Assembly (NCBI GenBank): GCA_030019255.1
Contig: JASEFK010000014.1
Location: 365-35,076, forward strand
Source of the DNA: Actinomycetota bacterium
GTDB taxonomy: Bacteria > Actinomycetota > Geothermincolia > Geothermincolales > RBG-13-55-18
Direction of reading: 5' to 3'
Length of the DNA: 34,712 bases
Below the pieces are notes generated by a model, which made no database searches, was not told the DNA's origin, and worked only from the letters and a program-made list of their open reading frames with translations. Made by a program: the position numbers and the translations under genes. This document shows positions 8,117 to 16,132 of this stretch, piece by piece. The first letter of the stretch is position 1, and every line of letters begins with the position of its first letter.

Positions 8117-8968
8117 GTGGAGGTGCTCGTTTCTCTGCTGGTTGCTTTTTCTACCTTTTGCGTTCTGCTCTCGCTGGGGGGCGGCCGAAACCGTCGCGAG
8201 GCGGCCCTACGGCTGGTGGGAGCCGAGGACAGCGACCGGCGCTGGACGAGTTATGGTATTTCCTGCCATACCATATTCTGGAACTTGGTCGACCGGCTGG
8301 GAAAACCCCTTCCCCGTCCGGTCGGGAGCGATGAGGAGGTCCTCGTCCGGGAGGCGGGGCTGAACTGGACCGCCCGCCGGTACCTAGGAGTGCGGAGGCT
8401 ATGCGGGCTGGCTCTATGTCTGGCGCTCCTTCCCCTGGGACTACCGGCGGCGCCCGTCCTGCCCCTGGCCTACGTCGCCGGCAACCGGGTGCCGCCCCTC
8501 TGGCTCAAGCGCAGGAGGCGCCGCGCCCTGGAGGCCCTGGGCGCGGACCTCCCGGAGGTGGTCGATCTGGTCGCCGTGCTGTGCTACGCGGGAGAGAGCC
8601 TGCAGCGGTCCCTCCAGCATTCTCTTTCCGCAGCCCATCACCCGTTGACCCGGCGTGAACTGGAGGGAGTGGCGGAGGGCCTGCGGCTGGGCGAGGGGTT
8701 GGTCGAGGCCCTGGGGCGCGTCGCCGACCATCCCTGCCGCGAGTTGCGGCGCTTCGCCCGCACCCTCATGCGGGCCGAGGAGAGCGGGGCTCCGGTCTCG
8801 GAGATCCTCTCCCAGCTGGCCACCGAGATGCGTTCCGCCCGGAGGGAGAGGAACCGGGTCCGCGCGGCACGGGTATCGGTCATGGTCCTCTTTCCCCTGG
8901 TCTTCATGATCCTTCCCAGCTTCCTCCTCCTGACCGTGGGAAGCATGATCATCGGCCGCTCGCTTTGA
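8117..8968 (+). CDS. tadC: Tad pilus assembly membrane protein TadC (type II secretion F domain)
   Basis: A 283-residue paralogue of TadB. It starts with GTG at 8117, three bases after the tadB stop, so coupling is likely. A hydrophobic N-terminal segment (about 3-20) and a membrane pair at about 95-125 precede the T2SSF domain (LPEVVDLVAVLCYAGESLQRSL and the later G-E-G-L-V-E-A-L block). A final membrane segment (VMVLFPLVFMILPSFLLLTV) lies near 255-275. It should pair with TadB. Downstream is a 200-base gap with repeated ribosome-site-like sequences before the pilin. Confidence 0.9.
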   Translation: MEVLVSLLVAFSTFCVLLSLGGGRNRREAALRLVGAEDSDRRWTSYGISCHTIFWNLVDRLGKPLPRPVGSDEEVLVREAGLNWTARRYLGVRRLCGLALCLALLPLGLPAAPVLPLAYVAGNRVPPLWLKRRRRRALEALGADLPEVVDLVAVLCYAGESLQRSLQHSLSAAHHPLTRRELEGVAEGLRLGEGLVEALGRVADHPCRELRRFARTLMRAEESGAPVSEILSQLATEMRSARRERNRVRAARVSVMVLFPLVFMILPSFLLLTVGSMIIGRSL

Positions 8969-8973
8969 AAGGC

Positions 8974-9113
8974 GGAAGGGAGGTGATGCCGGGGCCGGGG
9001 TGCCCTTGAACACGCGCATATGCCGCCGCGGAAGGACGGGCGGGATCGGCGTTCCTTGAAGCGAAGGCGCTTGACCGGGAAGGCCGGCGCTCACGATGGA
9101 AGGAGGTGATGCC
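8974..9113 (+). repeat. Repeated ribosome-site/start module ahead of the pilin gene
   Basis: GGAAGGGAGGTGATGCC (8974-8990) and GGAAGGAGGTGATGCC (9098-9113) are near-identical. Each opens a mini-ORF: 7 codons after the first, 16 codons at 9109-9159 after the second (MPGPSMTA onward). A third GGGAGGTG at 9161 is the pilin's own ribosome site, two bases after the mini-ORF stop. This could be a leader peptide arrangement or a decayed duplication of the pilin start region. Confidence 0.45.
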
Positions 9114-9174
9114 AGGTCCGAGTATGACAGCGATGCCCGAGCAGTTCTTTTCAAGGTGACGGGAGGTGAAGACA

Positions 9175-9354
9175 TTGCGTCATCCACTGGAAATTTTGGT
9201 TGACGAGTCTGCCCAGGCCACCGCGGAATACGCCCTGGTCATCCTTGGTGCTGCGGCCATCGCCGGGGCACTCATTGCCTGGGCCGGCGGAACGGACGTC
9301 ATCAAGAGCTTTTTTAACAAGATCTTCCACCAGCTGATGAGCGGCCTGGGCTGA
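9175..9354 (+). CDS. flp: Flp-type pilin (Tad pilus major subunit)
   Basis: A 59-residue prepilin. I choose TTG at 9175 because GGGAGGTG lies eight bases upstream; the GTG at 9166 overlaps that site. The leader is M-R-H-P-L-E-I-L-V-D-E-S-A, followed by QATAEYALVILGAAAIAGAL and a short C-terminal tail (VIKSFFNKIFHQLMSGLG). Glu18 would be the +5 Glu of the mature pilin if cleavage falls between Ala13 and Gln14. The usual residue at -1 is Gly, here Ala. The E-Y pair is the Flp hallmark. It sits between tadC and the prepilin peptidase and should be secreted and polymerised by the operon's products. Confidence 0.88.
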   Translation: MRHPLEILVDESAQATAEYALVILGAAAIAGALIAWAGGTDVIKSFFNKIFHQLMSGLG

Positions 9355-9418
9355 AGGCGCCGCTTTATGCCACGTTAAACGAATTCGGAAGCAAGATCCA
9401 GGCACGAGGAGTCGGGAA

Positions 9419-9889
9419 ATGGGAACGGGGCCGGTGAAGGCGTTCCTTCTCTGGGTTCTGGCGCTCTCCGCCGCCTATTTCGACTTCCGCTGGAGGAAGG
9501 TGCCCAACCGCCTCATACTGGCGGGTTTGATCTGTGGAGCGGCCGCCGCCGCTTGGGGAGGGCGCTCGGACCTCCTCCGAGGCGGAGCGGGTTTCCTCCT
9601 GGGCACGGCCCTGCTGCTCCCCTTCTTCCTGCTGGGAGGCGTAGGGGGCGGAGACGTCAAATCGCTGGCGATCATCGGGCTTTTCACCGGCCCCTCCCTT
9701 CTCCTCACCTCCTTTTTCTGGGGAGCCTGCGCCGGGGGCGGCATCGCCCTGCTTTCCCTCCTGGCGAGGCGCGCTGCACCCCTCGTGAACCGCGCGCCGC
9801 GAGCCCGGGAGGCGGTCTTCCAAACCCTTCCTTACGCTGGCATCCTCTTCCTCGCCGCCGCCCTTTTCCTTACCCGCGCCGTTATGTGA
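9419..9889 (+). CDS. tadV: Prepilin peptidase TadV/CpaA (A24 family)
   Basis: A 156-residue polytopic membrane aspartyl protease that should remove the pilin leader. Start ATG 9419 follows GAGGAGTCGGG. The two catalytic aspartates of A24 enzymes are visible: Asp22 in YFDFRWRKVPN and Asp79 in GVGGGD (the G-x-G-D motif). About five membrane segments are expected. The length is typical of the short TadV/CpaA branch that lacks the N-methyltransferase domain. It is the last gene of the tad operon. Confidence 0.92.
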   Translation: MGTGPVKAFLLWVLALSAAYFDFRWRKVPNRLILAGLICGAAAAAWGGRSDLLRGGAGFLLGTALLLPFFLLGGVGGGDVKSLAIIGLFTGPSLLLTSFFWGACAGGGIALLSLLARRAAPLVNRAPRAREAVFQTLPYAGILFLAAALFLTRAVM

Positions 9890-10115
9890 AAGGAGCGAGA
9901 TAGCCATGCATGAGGAAGACCTTCCGGAGATTGAAGGCAAGTATGTGAGCCGACGCCGGGCTTGTGGTCCTCGCCGTCATGTGAGGGGTGCGGGATAGGC
10001 ACGCGTCAGGAAGTTCTTTTCCGCGATTCGAGGAACCCGTCCAGTCAATACCCTCCAGTCAATACCCTAGTCTACCCGCGCCGCCATGCGAAGAGGGTGC
10101 TCCGCCGAGATACGC
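9870..10115. repeat. Degenerate direct repeats downstream of the prepilin peptidase
   Basis: A block starting at the peptidase's last codons (CGCCGTTATGTGAAAGGAG, about 9877) recurs in altered form about 98 bases later (CGCCGTCATGTGAGGGGTG, about 9975), and more loosely at about 10081. Between them, a 14-bp unit CCAGTCAATACCCT is repeated exactly in tandem at 10041-10068. A 31-codon ORF at 9906 (with AAGGAG upstream) lies within the first copy but is not conserved in the second. Confidence 0.5.
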
Positions 10116-10160
10116 AGGGGGGGCATCCCGCGGCCGGGCGTGACGGTCATACCCCGGGGC

Positions 10161-10166
10161 TATAAT
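10161..10166 (+). promoter_or_regulatory. -10 box of priA, implying a leaderless transcript
   Basis: A perfect TATAAT ends six bases before ATG 10173, so transcription would begin at or next to the start codon. No good -35 is seen; GTGACG at 10140-10145 is the nearest candidate, 15 bases away. No ribosome site precedes the ATG. Confidence 0.5.
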
Positions 10167-10172
10167 TAACCC

Positions 10173-12686
10173 ATGCCCGGCTGGAAGGAAGACGCGGCGG
10201 ACGAGGAACGGTTCGTGGACGTCATCATCGACGCCCCGGCGCGCCAACTCGACCGTTCCTTCACCTACCGGGTCCCGCCTCAACTCGTCTCCCGGGTGGA
10301 AACGGGAAGCCTGGTCCTGGTGCCCCTGCAGAACCGGCTCCACGTGGGATACGTGGTGGGTTTCTGCGTCCGCCCGGAGCTCCCCTCCATCCGGGACGTG
10401 CAGGCCGTCGTGGACGAGCCGCCGGCCTTCGACGCCACCATGCTCGAGCTCTGCTCCTGGATCTCGGAGCGGTACTTGTGCACCCTATCCCAGGCGCTGC
10501 GCCTGGTGGTTCCCCCTGGCCGGGCACGCAGGGTGGTGGAACTGGTGGAACTCGCAGTGGACCCCCGGGAAGCGCTGAATGCCGTCCCGGAACGCTCCGG
10601 GCGCAAGAGGGAGATCCTCCTGGCCCTTTCCCGGGCCGGAGGCCCGGTGTCCCTTCCCGAGCTCCGCGAGGCGCTGGGCGGCAGGCTCTCCTCCGCTCTT
10701 TTAAGGGAACTCGAGAATGGAGGAATCATCAACCGCAGGTACGCCCTTCCCCGGCCGAAGGCCTCCCGGGTGCGGATAAGGATGGCGGCACTCACCCCTG
10801 AAGGCGCCCGGATCTTGGGAGAGGGAGGGGAAGGTCTACTGACCGCCGCCAGGCGCCGCCTCCTCCAGACCCTGCTCGAACACGGGGGGAGAATGAACGC
10901 CACCCACCTGCAGAGGGTCAGCCGGACCTCCTCTGCGGTGCTGCGCGGCTGCGCGGAAGCGGGCTGGATACGCTTCGATTTCGAGGAGCGCCTGCGCGAC
11001 CCCTTTGCGGAACGCTCCTTTCCCGCCGCCGAGAAGCACGTCCTCGACCCCCACCAGGAGGAGGCGCTGCGACATATAACGGCTGCCCTGGACAGGGGTG
11101 GCGGCGTCTTTCTCCTGGAGGGGGTGACCGGAAGCGGGAAGACCGAGGTTTACCTTCACGCCATAGAGCACGCCCTCCGGAGGGGGAAGACCGCCCTGGT
11201 CCTGGTCCCGGAGATAGCCCTCACCCCGCAGATGGTGCAGCGCTTCAAGGGGCGCCTGGGAGAAGAGGTGGCCGTGCTCCACTCCCGCCTGGGATTGGGG
11301 GAGCGGTACGACCAGTGGAGGGGCATCCGGGAGGGAAAATACCGGGTGGTCATCGGAGCCCGCTCCGCCCTCTTCGCCCCCCTGCGCGACCTGGGCCTCA
11401 TCGTCATCGACGAGGAGCACGAGACCACCTACAAGGAGAGCTCCCCGCCCCGCTACCATGCCCGGGAGGTGGCCAGGAAAAGGGCGGAGCTCAGCGGCGC
11501 CGTGCTGGTGCTGGGAAGCGCCACCCCCAGCCTGGAGAGCCATCACGCCTCCCGGACCGGGGAGTACATCCCGCTCGTCCTGCCCTCCCGCGTGGACGGA
11601 AGGCCCCTCCCCGGGATGGAACTGGTGGACATGCGCGAGCTCAACGCGGGAGGCGAAAGGACCATCCTCTCCCCCAGGCTGCTCAACGCGCTCGCCCAGC
11701 TGCACAGAAGCGGCGAGCAGGCCATTCTCTTTCTCAACCGGCGCGGCTTCGCCAGGTTCCTGCAGTGCCACGGCTGCGGGTACATATTCCGCTGCCGCGA
11801 CTGCTCGGTCAGCCTCTGCTACCACGCCCGGGGTTCCCACCTGCTCTGCCACCACTGCAACTGGGCTCTCCGCCCCCCCTTCGTCTGCCCCCAATGCGGG
11901 AATGAGGTCCATCGCTACGCCGGAGTGGGGACGGAAAGGGTGGAGGAGGAACTGCGGAGGCTGCTTCCCGTCCTGAAGTGCCTGCGCATGGACGCGGACA
12001 CCACCGCCCGCAAGAACTCTCACTGGGAAATTCTGGAATCCTTCCACCGGGGCGAGGCCCAGGTGCTCCTGGGCACCCAGATGATCGCCAAGGGCCTGGA
12101 CATCCCCAGCGTGACCCTGGTGGGGGTCATTAACGCCGACACCTCCCTGGCCTTCCCCGACTTCCGGGCCGGCGAGAGGACCTACCAGCTCCTCATCCAG
12201 GTAAGCGGCAGGGCAGGAAGGGGGAGGCTCCCCGGCAGGGTCATCGTCCAGAGCTACTGCCCGGAACATTACGCCATACAGGCCGCGCTGCGCGGTGACC
12301 CGGAGAGCTTCTATAACCGGGAGCTCGAATTCAGGCGCGAGGCCGTCTATCCGCCCTTCTGCCGGCTGGTGAACCTGGTGGTGAGCGCCCCGGTGGAAGA
12401 GCATGCCCGCGCCGCGGTTGAGGCCCTGGCTGCGGATCTCCGCTCGAGGACGGCGGACGGACCGGGCGTGGTGCTGGGACCCGCTCCCGCTCCCCTCTCC
12501 AGGCTCAAGGGGAGGTACCGCTTTCATCTCACCCTGAAAATCCTCGTACCCGGGGAGCTGGAGGAGAAGCTGCGAGCGAGCGTGCAATCCTTCGACCGCT
12601 GGCGTTCCTCGTTTTGCCGGAGGGAAAGTATTCCCTTGGAAGACCTTTCCCTGGCCGTGGACGTGGATCCGGTCACCCTTCTTTGA
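10173..12686 (+). CDS. priA: Primosomal replication-restart helicase PriA
   Basis: An 837-residue DExH helicase that reloads the replicative helicase at stalled forks. The 3'-DNA-binding domain starts FVDVIIDAPARQLDRSFTY, followed by a winged-helix region to about 285. The helicase core has Walker A GVTGSGKTE (317-325, Lys323), DEEH at 413-416 and LGSATPS. The zinc-binding insert starts at Cys532 (C-H-G-C, C-R-D-C, C-H-H-C, C-P-Q-C). GTQMIAKGLDIP and QVSGRAGRG are helicase motifs V and VI. At 837 residues it is somewhat longer than E. coli PriA. ATG 10173 has no ribosome site but a TATAAT six bases before it; a GTG at 10215 is a possible alternative start. Helicase motifs appear intact, unlike the degenerate PriA of many mycobacteria and relatives. 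Confidence 0.95.
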   Translation: MPGWKEDAADEERFVDVIIDAPARQLDRSFTYRVPPQLVSRVETGSLVLVPLQNRLHVGYVVGFCVRPELPSIRDVQAVVDEPPAFDATMLELCSWISERYLCTLSQALRLVVPPGRARRVVELVELAVDPREALNAVPERSGRKREILLALSRAGGPVSLPELREALGGRLSSALLRELENGGIINRRYALPRPKASRVRIRMAALTPEGARILGEGGEGLLTAARRRLLQTLLEHGGRMNATHLQRVSRTSSAVLRGCAEAGWIRFDFEERLRDPFAERSFPAAEKHVLDPHQEEALRHITAALDRGGGVFLLEGVTGSGKTEVYLHAIEHALRRGKTALVLVPEIALTPQMVQRFKGRLGEEVAVLHSRLGLGERYDQWRGIREGKYRVVIGARSALFAPLRDLGLIVIDEEHETTYKESSPPRYHAREVARKRAELSGAVLVLGSATPSLESHHASRTGEYIPLVLPSRVDGRPLPGMELVDMRELNAGGERTILSPRLLNALAQLHRSGEQAILFLNRRGFARFLQCHGCGYIFRCRDCSVSLCYHARGSHLLCHHCNWALRPPFVCPQCGNEVHRYAGVGTERVEEELRRLLPVLKCLRMDADTTARKNSHWEILESFHRGEAQVLLGTQMIAKGLDIPSVTLVGVINADTSLAFPDFRAGERTYQLLIQVSGRAGRGRLPGRVIVQSYCPEHYAIQAALRGDPESFYNRELEFRREAVYPPFCRLVNLVVSAPVEEHARAAVEALAADLRSRTADGPGVVLGPAPAPLSRLKGRYRFHLTLKILVPGELEEKLRASVQSFDRWRSSFCRRESIPLEDLSLAVDVDPVTLL

Positions 12687-12842
12687 AGGCCGGCGGTCTT
12701 CGGAAAGTCGAGTGCGATCATCAGCCCATGCCGGCCCTGCAAGCGATCGCCTTCCGGCTCATCCCCGCGCGCCGCTCATCCATCCGGAGGCCCAGGTGCA
12801 CCGGAAAGCACGCCACCTCCACCTCTTATGCTTTCCCCAACG

Positions 12843-12872
12843 ATGACCTGCCAACCCAAAAAGTGTTAAGAT
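12843..12872 (+). promoter_or_regulatory. Possible extended -10 promoter for the export-family gene
   Basis: ATGACC at 12843-12848, an 18-base spacer and TAAGAT at 12867-12872 preceded by TGT fit an extended -10 promoter loosely. It lies about 40 bases before the next start codon. Confidence 0.3.
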
Positions 12873-12909
12873 TACCGCGACCCGTGTTCGGGAAGGTCGA
12901 GAGGAAGTC

Positions 12910-13533
12910 ATGTATCCTTTACTGCAACCGCTTTATCGAAGGGTCCTCTGCGCGCCGTCCTACGTGGAATGGCTGGCGGGCATTCCGGTATGGCTGCGCA
13001 CCTTCCTCATCTCCATGGTCCCCTTCATAGAGCTGCGCGGCTCCATCCCCGCGGCCAGCGCCTGGAAGGCCGACCTGTGGAGCACCTTCTTCTGGGCCAT
13101 CCTAGGCAATATGGTGCCCATACCTTTCATCCTCCTCCTGCTGGGGCCGGTCTCCGACTGGCTCCGCCGCCATTCCCGTCCCATGGACCGCTTCTTCACC
13201 TGGCTGTTCTCCCGCACCCGGCGCAAGCACAGCCGCTCCTTCGAGCGCTGGCGCGACCTGGCCCTCTGTTTCTTCGTGGCCATCCCCCTCCCGGGCACCG
13301 GGGCCTGGTCCGGGGCTTTGGCGGCCTTCGTCTTCGGGGTTCCCTTCCGGCGCGCCATGGTAGCCATCACCTGCGGGGTGCTCATCGCCGGGGTGGTGGT
13401 CACCCTGGTCGTCTACTTCGTATCCTCCGTTCCCCTCTGGGTCACCCTCGTCTCCGCCGCGGCCATGGCCGTCCTCTTCGCCTTCCTGTGGCTCGCCATG
13501 CGGCGGGAGAAGGAAGATGCCCCGGCGGAGTAA
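12910..13533 (+). CDS. Small multidrug export-family membrane protein (COG2426 type)
   Basis: A 207-residue integral membrane protein starting at ATG 12910 behind AGAGGAAGTC. The segment P-F-I-E-L-R-G-S-I-P-A near 40-50 and IPLPGTGAWSGALAAFVFG near 126-144 are the conserved features of the COG2426 / small multidrug exporter-like family (PF06695). Hydrophobic segments are expected at about 25-40, 58-78, 118-142, 146-170 and 175-195, with a basic Arg-rich cytoplasmic loop at about 85-110. The family's transport role is not well established. It stands alone between priA and the KGG gene, with 220-base and 90-base gaps. Confidence 0.85.
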   Translation: MYPLLQPLYRRVLCAPSYVEWLAGIPVWLRTFLISMVPFIELRGSIPAASAWKADLWSTFFWAILGNMVPIPFILLLLGPVSDWLRRHSRPMDRFFTWLFSRTRRKHSRSFERWRDLALCFFVAIPLPGTGAWSGALAAFVFGVPFRRAMVAITCGVLIAGVVVTLVVYFVSSVPLWVTLVSAAAMAVLFAFLWLAMRREKEDAPAE

Positions 13534-13622
13534 GGTTAGAAAACCGCCGGAGCTGGGTAAGTAAAGTTATGGGAGCTTGCGTCGCTTTCCCGTATGCAGG
13601 TTTATAGGAGGAGGGATGTGCC

Positions 13623-13811
13623 ATGGCCGAGCGCAAGATGAGCCGAAGCGAGGCGGGCCGGAAAGGGGGACAGACCACGCTGAAGAAGTACGGCAAGGAG
13701 TTCTACCAGCGGATCGGCCAGAAAGGGGGCCGCAAGGGGGGCCAGACCACCAAGGAAAGGTACGGCACCAAATTCTTCCAGGAAATAGGCCGTAAGGGCG
13801 GTTTAAAGTAG
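13623..13811 (+). CDS. Small KGG-repeat protein (stress-protein GsiB-like)
   Basis: A 62-residue, very basic, hydrophilic protein starting at ATG 13623, seven bases after GGAGGG within AGGAGGAGGG. It contains three KGG motifs (E-A-G-R-K-G-G-Q-T-T, Q-K-G-G-R-K-G-G-Q-T-T, G-R-K-G-G-L-K) and two K/R-Y-G-K/T motifs. This pattern is typical of the KGG / GsiB-type stress-induced proteins (PF10685), which are thought to be disordered protectants. No regulator is visible nearby. Confidence 0.85.
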   Translation: MAERKMSRSEAGRKGGQTTLKKYGKEFYQRIGQKGGRKGGQTTKERYGTKFFQEIGRKGGLK

Positions 13812-13862
13812 TCGCCGCCATCCCCCGGCCCGGCCAGGCCGCCATTCCTGATGCGCAGCCCC

Positions 13863-13871
13863 TGATATAAT
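13863..13871 (+). promoter_or_regulatory. Extended -10 element upstream of the YbaK-like gene
   Basis: TGATATAAT combines a TGN extension with a perfect TATAAT (13866-13871). It lies about 70 bases before the TTG start at 13943. No clear -35 is present, which extended -10 promoters can tolerate. Confidence 0.5.
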
Positions 13872-13942
13872 CGAGACGACCCCGCGCCCTCGGCCCCACC
13901 GGCCGAATGGGAAGCGTGTTGTTCGCCCGAGAGGAGGTTGCC

Positions 13943-14407
13943 TTGCTCAGCAGCGTCGATGTACATAATCACCTGCAGAACGCCAACATCCCCCACGAGC
14001 TCAGGCGTATTCCGGAACCCGCCCGCACCGCGCAGAGGGCGGCGGTGGTCCTGGGGCTGCAACCCCACCAGATAATCAAGTCCGTCCTCTTCCACGCCGA
14101 CGGCCGTCCCATCATGGTTATGATCCCCGGGGACCGCACGGTGGACTACGGCAAGCTGAAGAGGGAGCTGAGGGTCTCCCGGCTCCGCATGCTCAGCGCC
14201 GACGAGGTGCGCCAGCTTACCGGGTATCTCATCGGCTGCACGCCTCCGGTGGCTCTGAAGACGGAAATGCCCAGGTACATAGACCTCCAGGCCCTGCGCG
14301 AGGACGTCGTCTACACCGGGGGTGGAGAGCCGGAGATGATCCTCAAGATAAGGTCCTACGACCTGGTTCGCGCCACGGATGCCGAGATCGTCGACGTGGT
14401 GCGCTGA
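13943..14407 (+). CDS. YbaK/ProX-type Cys/Pro aminoacyl-tRNA deacylase
   Basis: A 154-residue protein that should hydrolyse mischarged aminoacyl-tRNA in trans (Cys-tRNA-Pro in YbaK). I place the start at TTG 13943, five bases after a perfect AGGAGG (13932-13937); an ATG at 13907 in the same frame has no ribosome site. The family pattern is recognisable: an N-terminal H-N-H-L-Q segment, then R-T-A-Q-R-A-A-V-V-L-G, then Q-I-I-K-S-V-L-F with the conserved Lys, D-Y-G-K-L-K-R-E-L, and I-G-C-T-P-P-V-A-L. Whether it acts as YbaK, ProX or another paralogue cannot be told from the sequence. Confidence 0.85.
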   Translation: MLSSVDVHNHLQNANIPHELRRIPEPARTAQRAAVVLGLQPHQIIKSVLFHADGRPIMVMIPGDRTVDYGKLKRELRVSRLRMLSADEVRQLTGYLIGCTPPVALKTEMPRYIDLQALREDVVYTGGGEPEMILKIRSYDLVRATDAEIVDVVR

Positions 14408-14425
14408 CCGCCGGAGGGTTTCCCC

Positions 14426-15208
14426 TTGCCCATGCCGGAATTCCTCTTCGCGGTTCTCCTGGGTTTTGCCTCCGGTTTCACCAGCGGGGCCTTCGGCATT
14501 GGGGGTGGAGTGATAACCACCCCAGCCATCCGCCTGCTTCTCATGCGCTCCTCGGACATCGCCCTGGGAACCCCGCTTCCCATCATCCTCCCCTCCGCCG
14601 TGGTGGGAGGGTTCAATTATTGGAGGGCCGGGAAGATAATCCCGCGCGTGGTGCTCTATTGCTCCCTGTTCGGCTGCCTGGGGACGCTCATTGGCTCCTC
14701 CGTCACCTCTCTCCTGGACACCAGGTACATCATGATCATCACCTCCTTGCTCCTCCTCTACCTGGCCTACCGGACCTACGCCTCGGCCGGAGGAGAGAGC
14801 CCCTACGGCGAAAGGACGGAGGGGCGTCCCGGCGGGCATCCGGTATCCCTCCTGGCCCTAATCGGTTTCCTGGCCGGATTCTTCTCCGGTTTCCTGGGAC
14901 TGGGGGGAGGCGTGATCCTGGTGCCCGGCTTCTACTTCCTGCTCCACATGGACCTCAAGGAATGCCTGGGCAACTCCCTGGTGGTCATAGCCTTCCTGGC
15001 CCTTCCCGGAAGCGCGGTCCATTCCCTGCTGGGACACGTGGAGTGGCCGGTGGCCCTGGCCATGATCCTGGGGGTTATGCCCGGGTCCTACGTGGGGTCC
15101 TTCTTCACCCTCCGGGCCCGGAGCCGCCGCGTGCAGGTGCTCTTCGCCTTACTGCTCCTGGCCATCGGTATAATATTTCTGTTCAGGGAGATAAGGGGCC
15201 TGCTTTGA
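14426..15208 (+). CDS. TauE/SafE-family membrane transporter
   Basis: A 260-residue polytopic protein with about eight membrane helices in two related halves. The glycine-rich motif occurs twice: FGIGGGVITTPA (about 23-34) and LGLGGGVILVPG (about 157-168). This matches TauE/SafE proteins (PF01925), which are linked to export or uptake of sulfite, sulfoacetate and other organosulfur anions; the substrate here is unknown. The start is TTG at 14426, seven bases after GGAGGG; ATG 14432 is an alternative. The preceding gene stops 19 bases upstream, so it may share a transcript with the YbaK-like gene. Confidence 0.9.
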   Translation: MPMPEFLFAVLLGFASGFTSGAFGIGGGVITTPAIRLLLMRSSDIALGTPLPIILPSAVVGGFNYWRAGKIIPRVVLYCSLFGCLGTLIGSSVTSLLDTRYIMIITSLLLLYLAYRTYASAGGESPYGERTEGRPGGHPVSLLALIGFLAGFFSGFLGLGGGVILVPGFYFLLHMDLKECLGNSLVVIAFLALPGSAVHSLLGHVEWPVALAMILGVMPGSYVGSFFTLRARSRRVQVLFALLLLAIGIIFLFREIRGLL

Positions 15209-15232
15209 GCGGCCGCCCGGAAGAAGAGGGAC

Positions 15233-16132
15233 ATGGCTATCCTGCAGGAGAAGACGGAGAACCTGGCCGGCGAAGGCGAGGTCTACGCGGCTCCGCCCGC
15301 CGACTTCAAGGCCTTTTGGCCGGAGATACGGAGCGGTTATATTTTCCGCAACCGTCGCGACTTCCTGGCCTTCATGCGGGAAAACCACGGGCGCATCTAC
15401 TGCCTGCCCCGGCGCGACGTTCCCCTCCCTCCCTTCGTCCTGGTGGGTGATTGGAGGAGCCACTCCGATACCCGGGCCCTATGGCAAGTGAAGGCCGAGC
15501 CCCGGGACAGGGAAGCACTTATCCGGGGGGCCTCGAAGGCCTGCCTCGCGGAGGGAGCGGAGCGCCTGGTTACCCGCCCCCTCTCCGACCTGGAGGCCAG
15601 GGAATACGCCTCCTGGGGATTCCAGCCCTACTGCCGGGTGGTGCTGCTGGAAAAGGCCCTACGCGGGGAACCGCTCCCCCGGGAAACCGAGGGCATCAGG
15701 ATCAGCCATTTCCGGGGCAGGGACCTGGAAGAGGTCCTGAAGACGGATGCAGCGGCATTCGAGGACTTCTGGAGGCTGGACCGCCAGACCCTGGTAAGGA
15801 TATCGGGGTCCTGCCTGCGGAACGTCTTCCTGGTGGCCAGGCATGGCAGCCGGATATACGGGTATGTTATCGGGGGAGCCAACGGTAGGCTGGGATACCT
15901 ACAGCGACTGGGAGTGCACCCTGAGTTTCAGGGTCGGGGCTTGGGAGAATCACTGGCCGGCCGCCTGCTGCACGTCCTACAGATCATGGGGGCCGCCCTG
16001 GTATCGGTGAATACCCAGGAGGATAACCTGCCCGCCCTGTCCCTCTACCACAAGCTCGGCTTCCGGGAAACGGGGGAAAAGAGGTTCATCCTCCAGCTCA
16101 CCTCCCGGGAGTTGCCGGGGAGCGGAAGATGA
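15233..16132 (+). CDS. GNAT-family N-acetyltransferase
   Basis: A 299-residue protein with an N-terminal half (about 1-150) of degenerate GNAT type and a clear C-terminal GNAT domain. The acetyl-CoA motif is LGVHPEFQGRGLGESL near residues 225-240 (Q-G-R-G-L-G), followed by NTQEDNLPALSLYHKLGF, the usual motif B. RimI- or mycothiol-synthase-like tandem GNAT proteins have comparable length, but the substrate is not evident. ATG 15233 lacks a strong ribosome site; purines lie at GAAGAAGAGG just before it. Its stop overlaps the next start (ATGA at 16129-16132), so the two are translationally coupled. Confidence 0.85.
   Translation: MAILQEKTENLAGEGEVYAAPPADFKAFWPEIRSGYIFRNRRDFLAFMRENHGRIYCLPRRDVPLPPFVLVGDWRSHSDTRALWQVKAEPRDREALIRGASKACLAEGAERLVTRPLSDLEAREYASWGFQPYCRVVLLEKALRGEPLPRETEGIRISHFRGRDLEEVLKTDAAAFEDFWRLDRQTLVRISGSCLRNVFLVARHGSRIYGYVIGGANGRLGYLQRLGVHPEFQGRGLGESLAGRLLHVLQIMGAALVSVNTQEDNLPALSLYHKLGFRETGEKRFILQLTSRELPGSGR

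Noticed and set aside
10836-12587. Minus-strand 583-residue ORF
   Set aside because: It is antisense to priA; the plus strand carries all helicase motifs.
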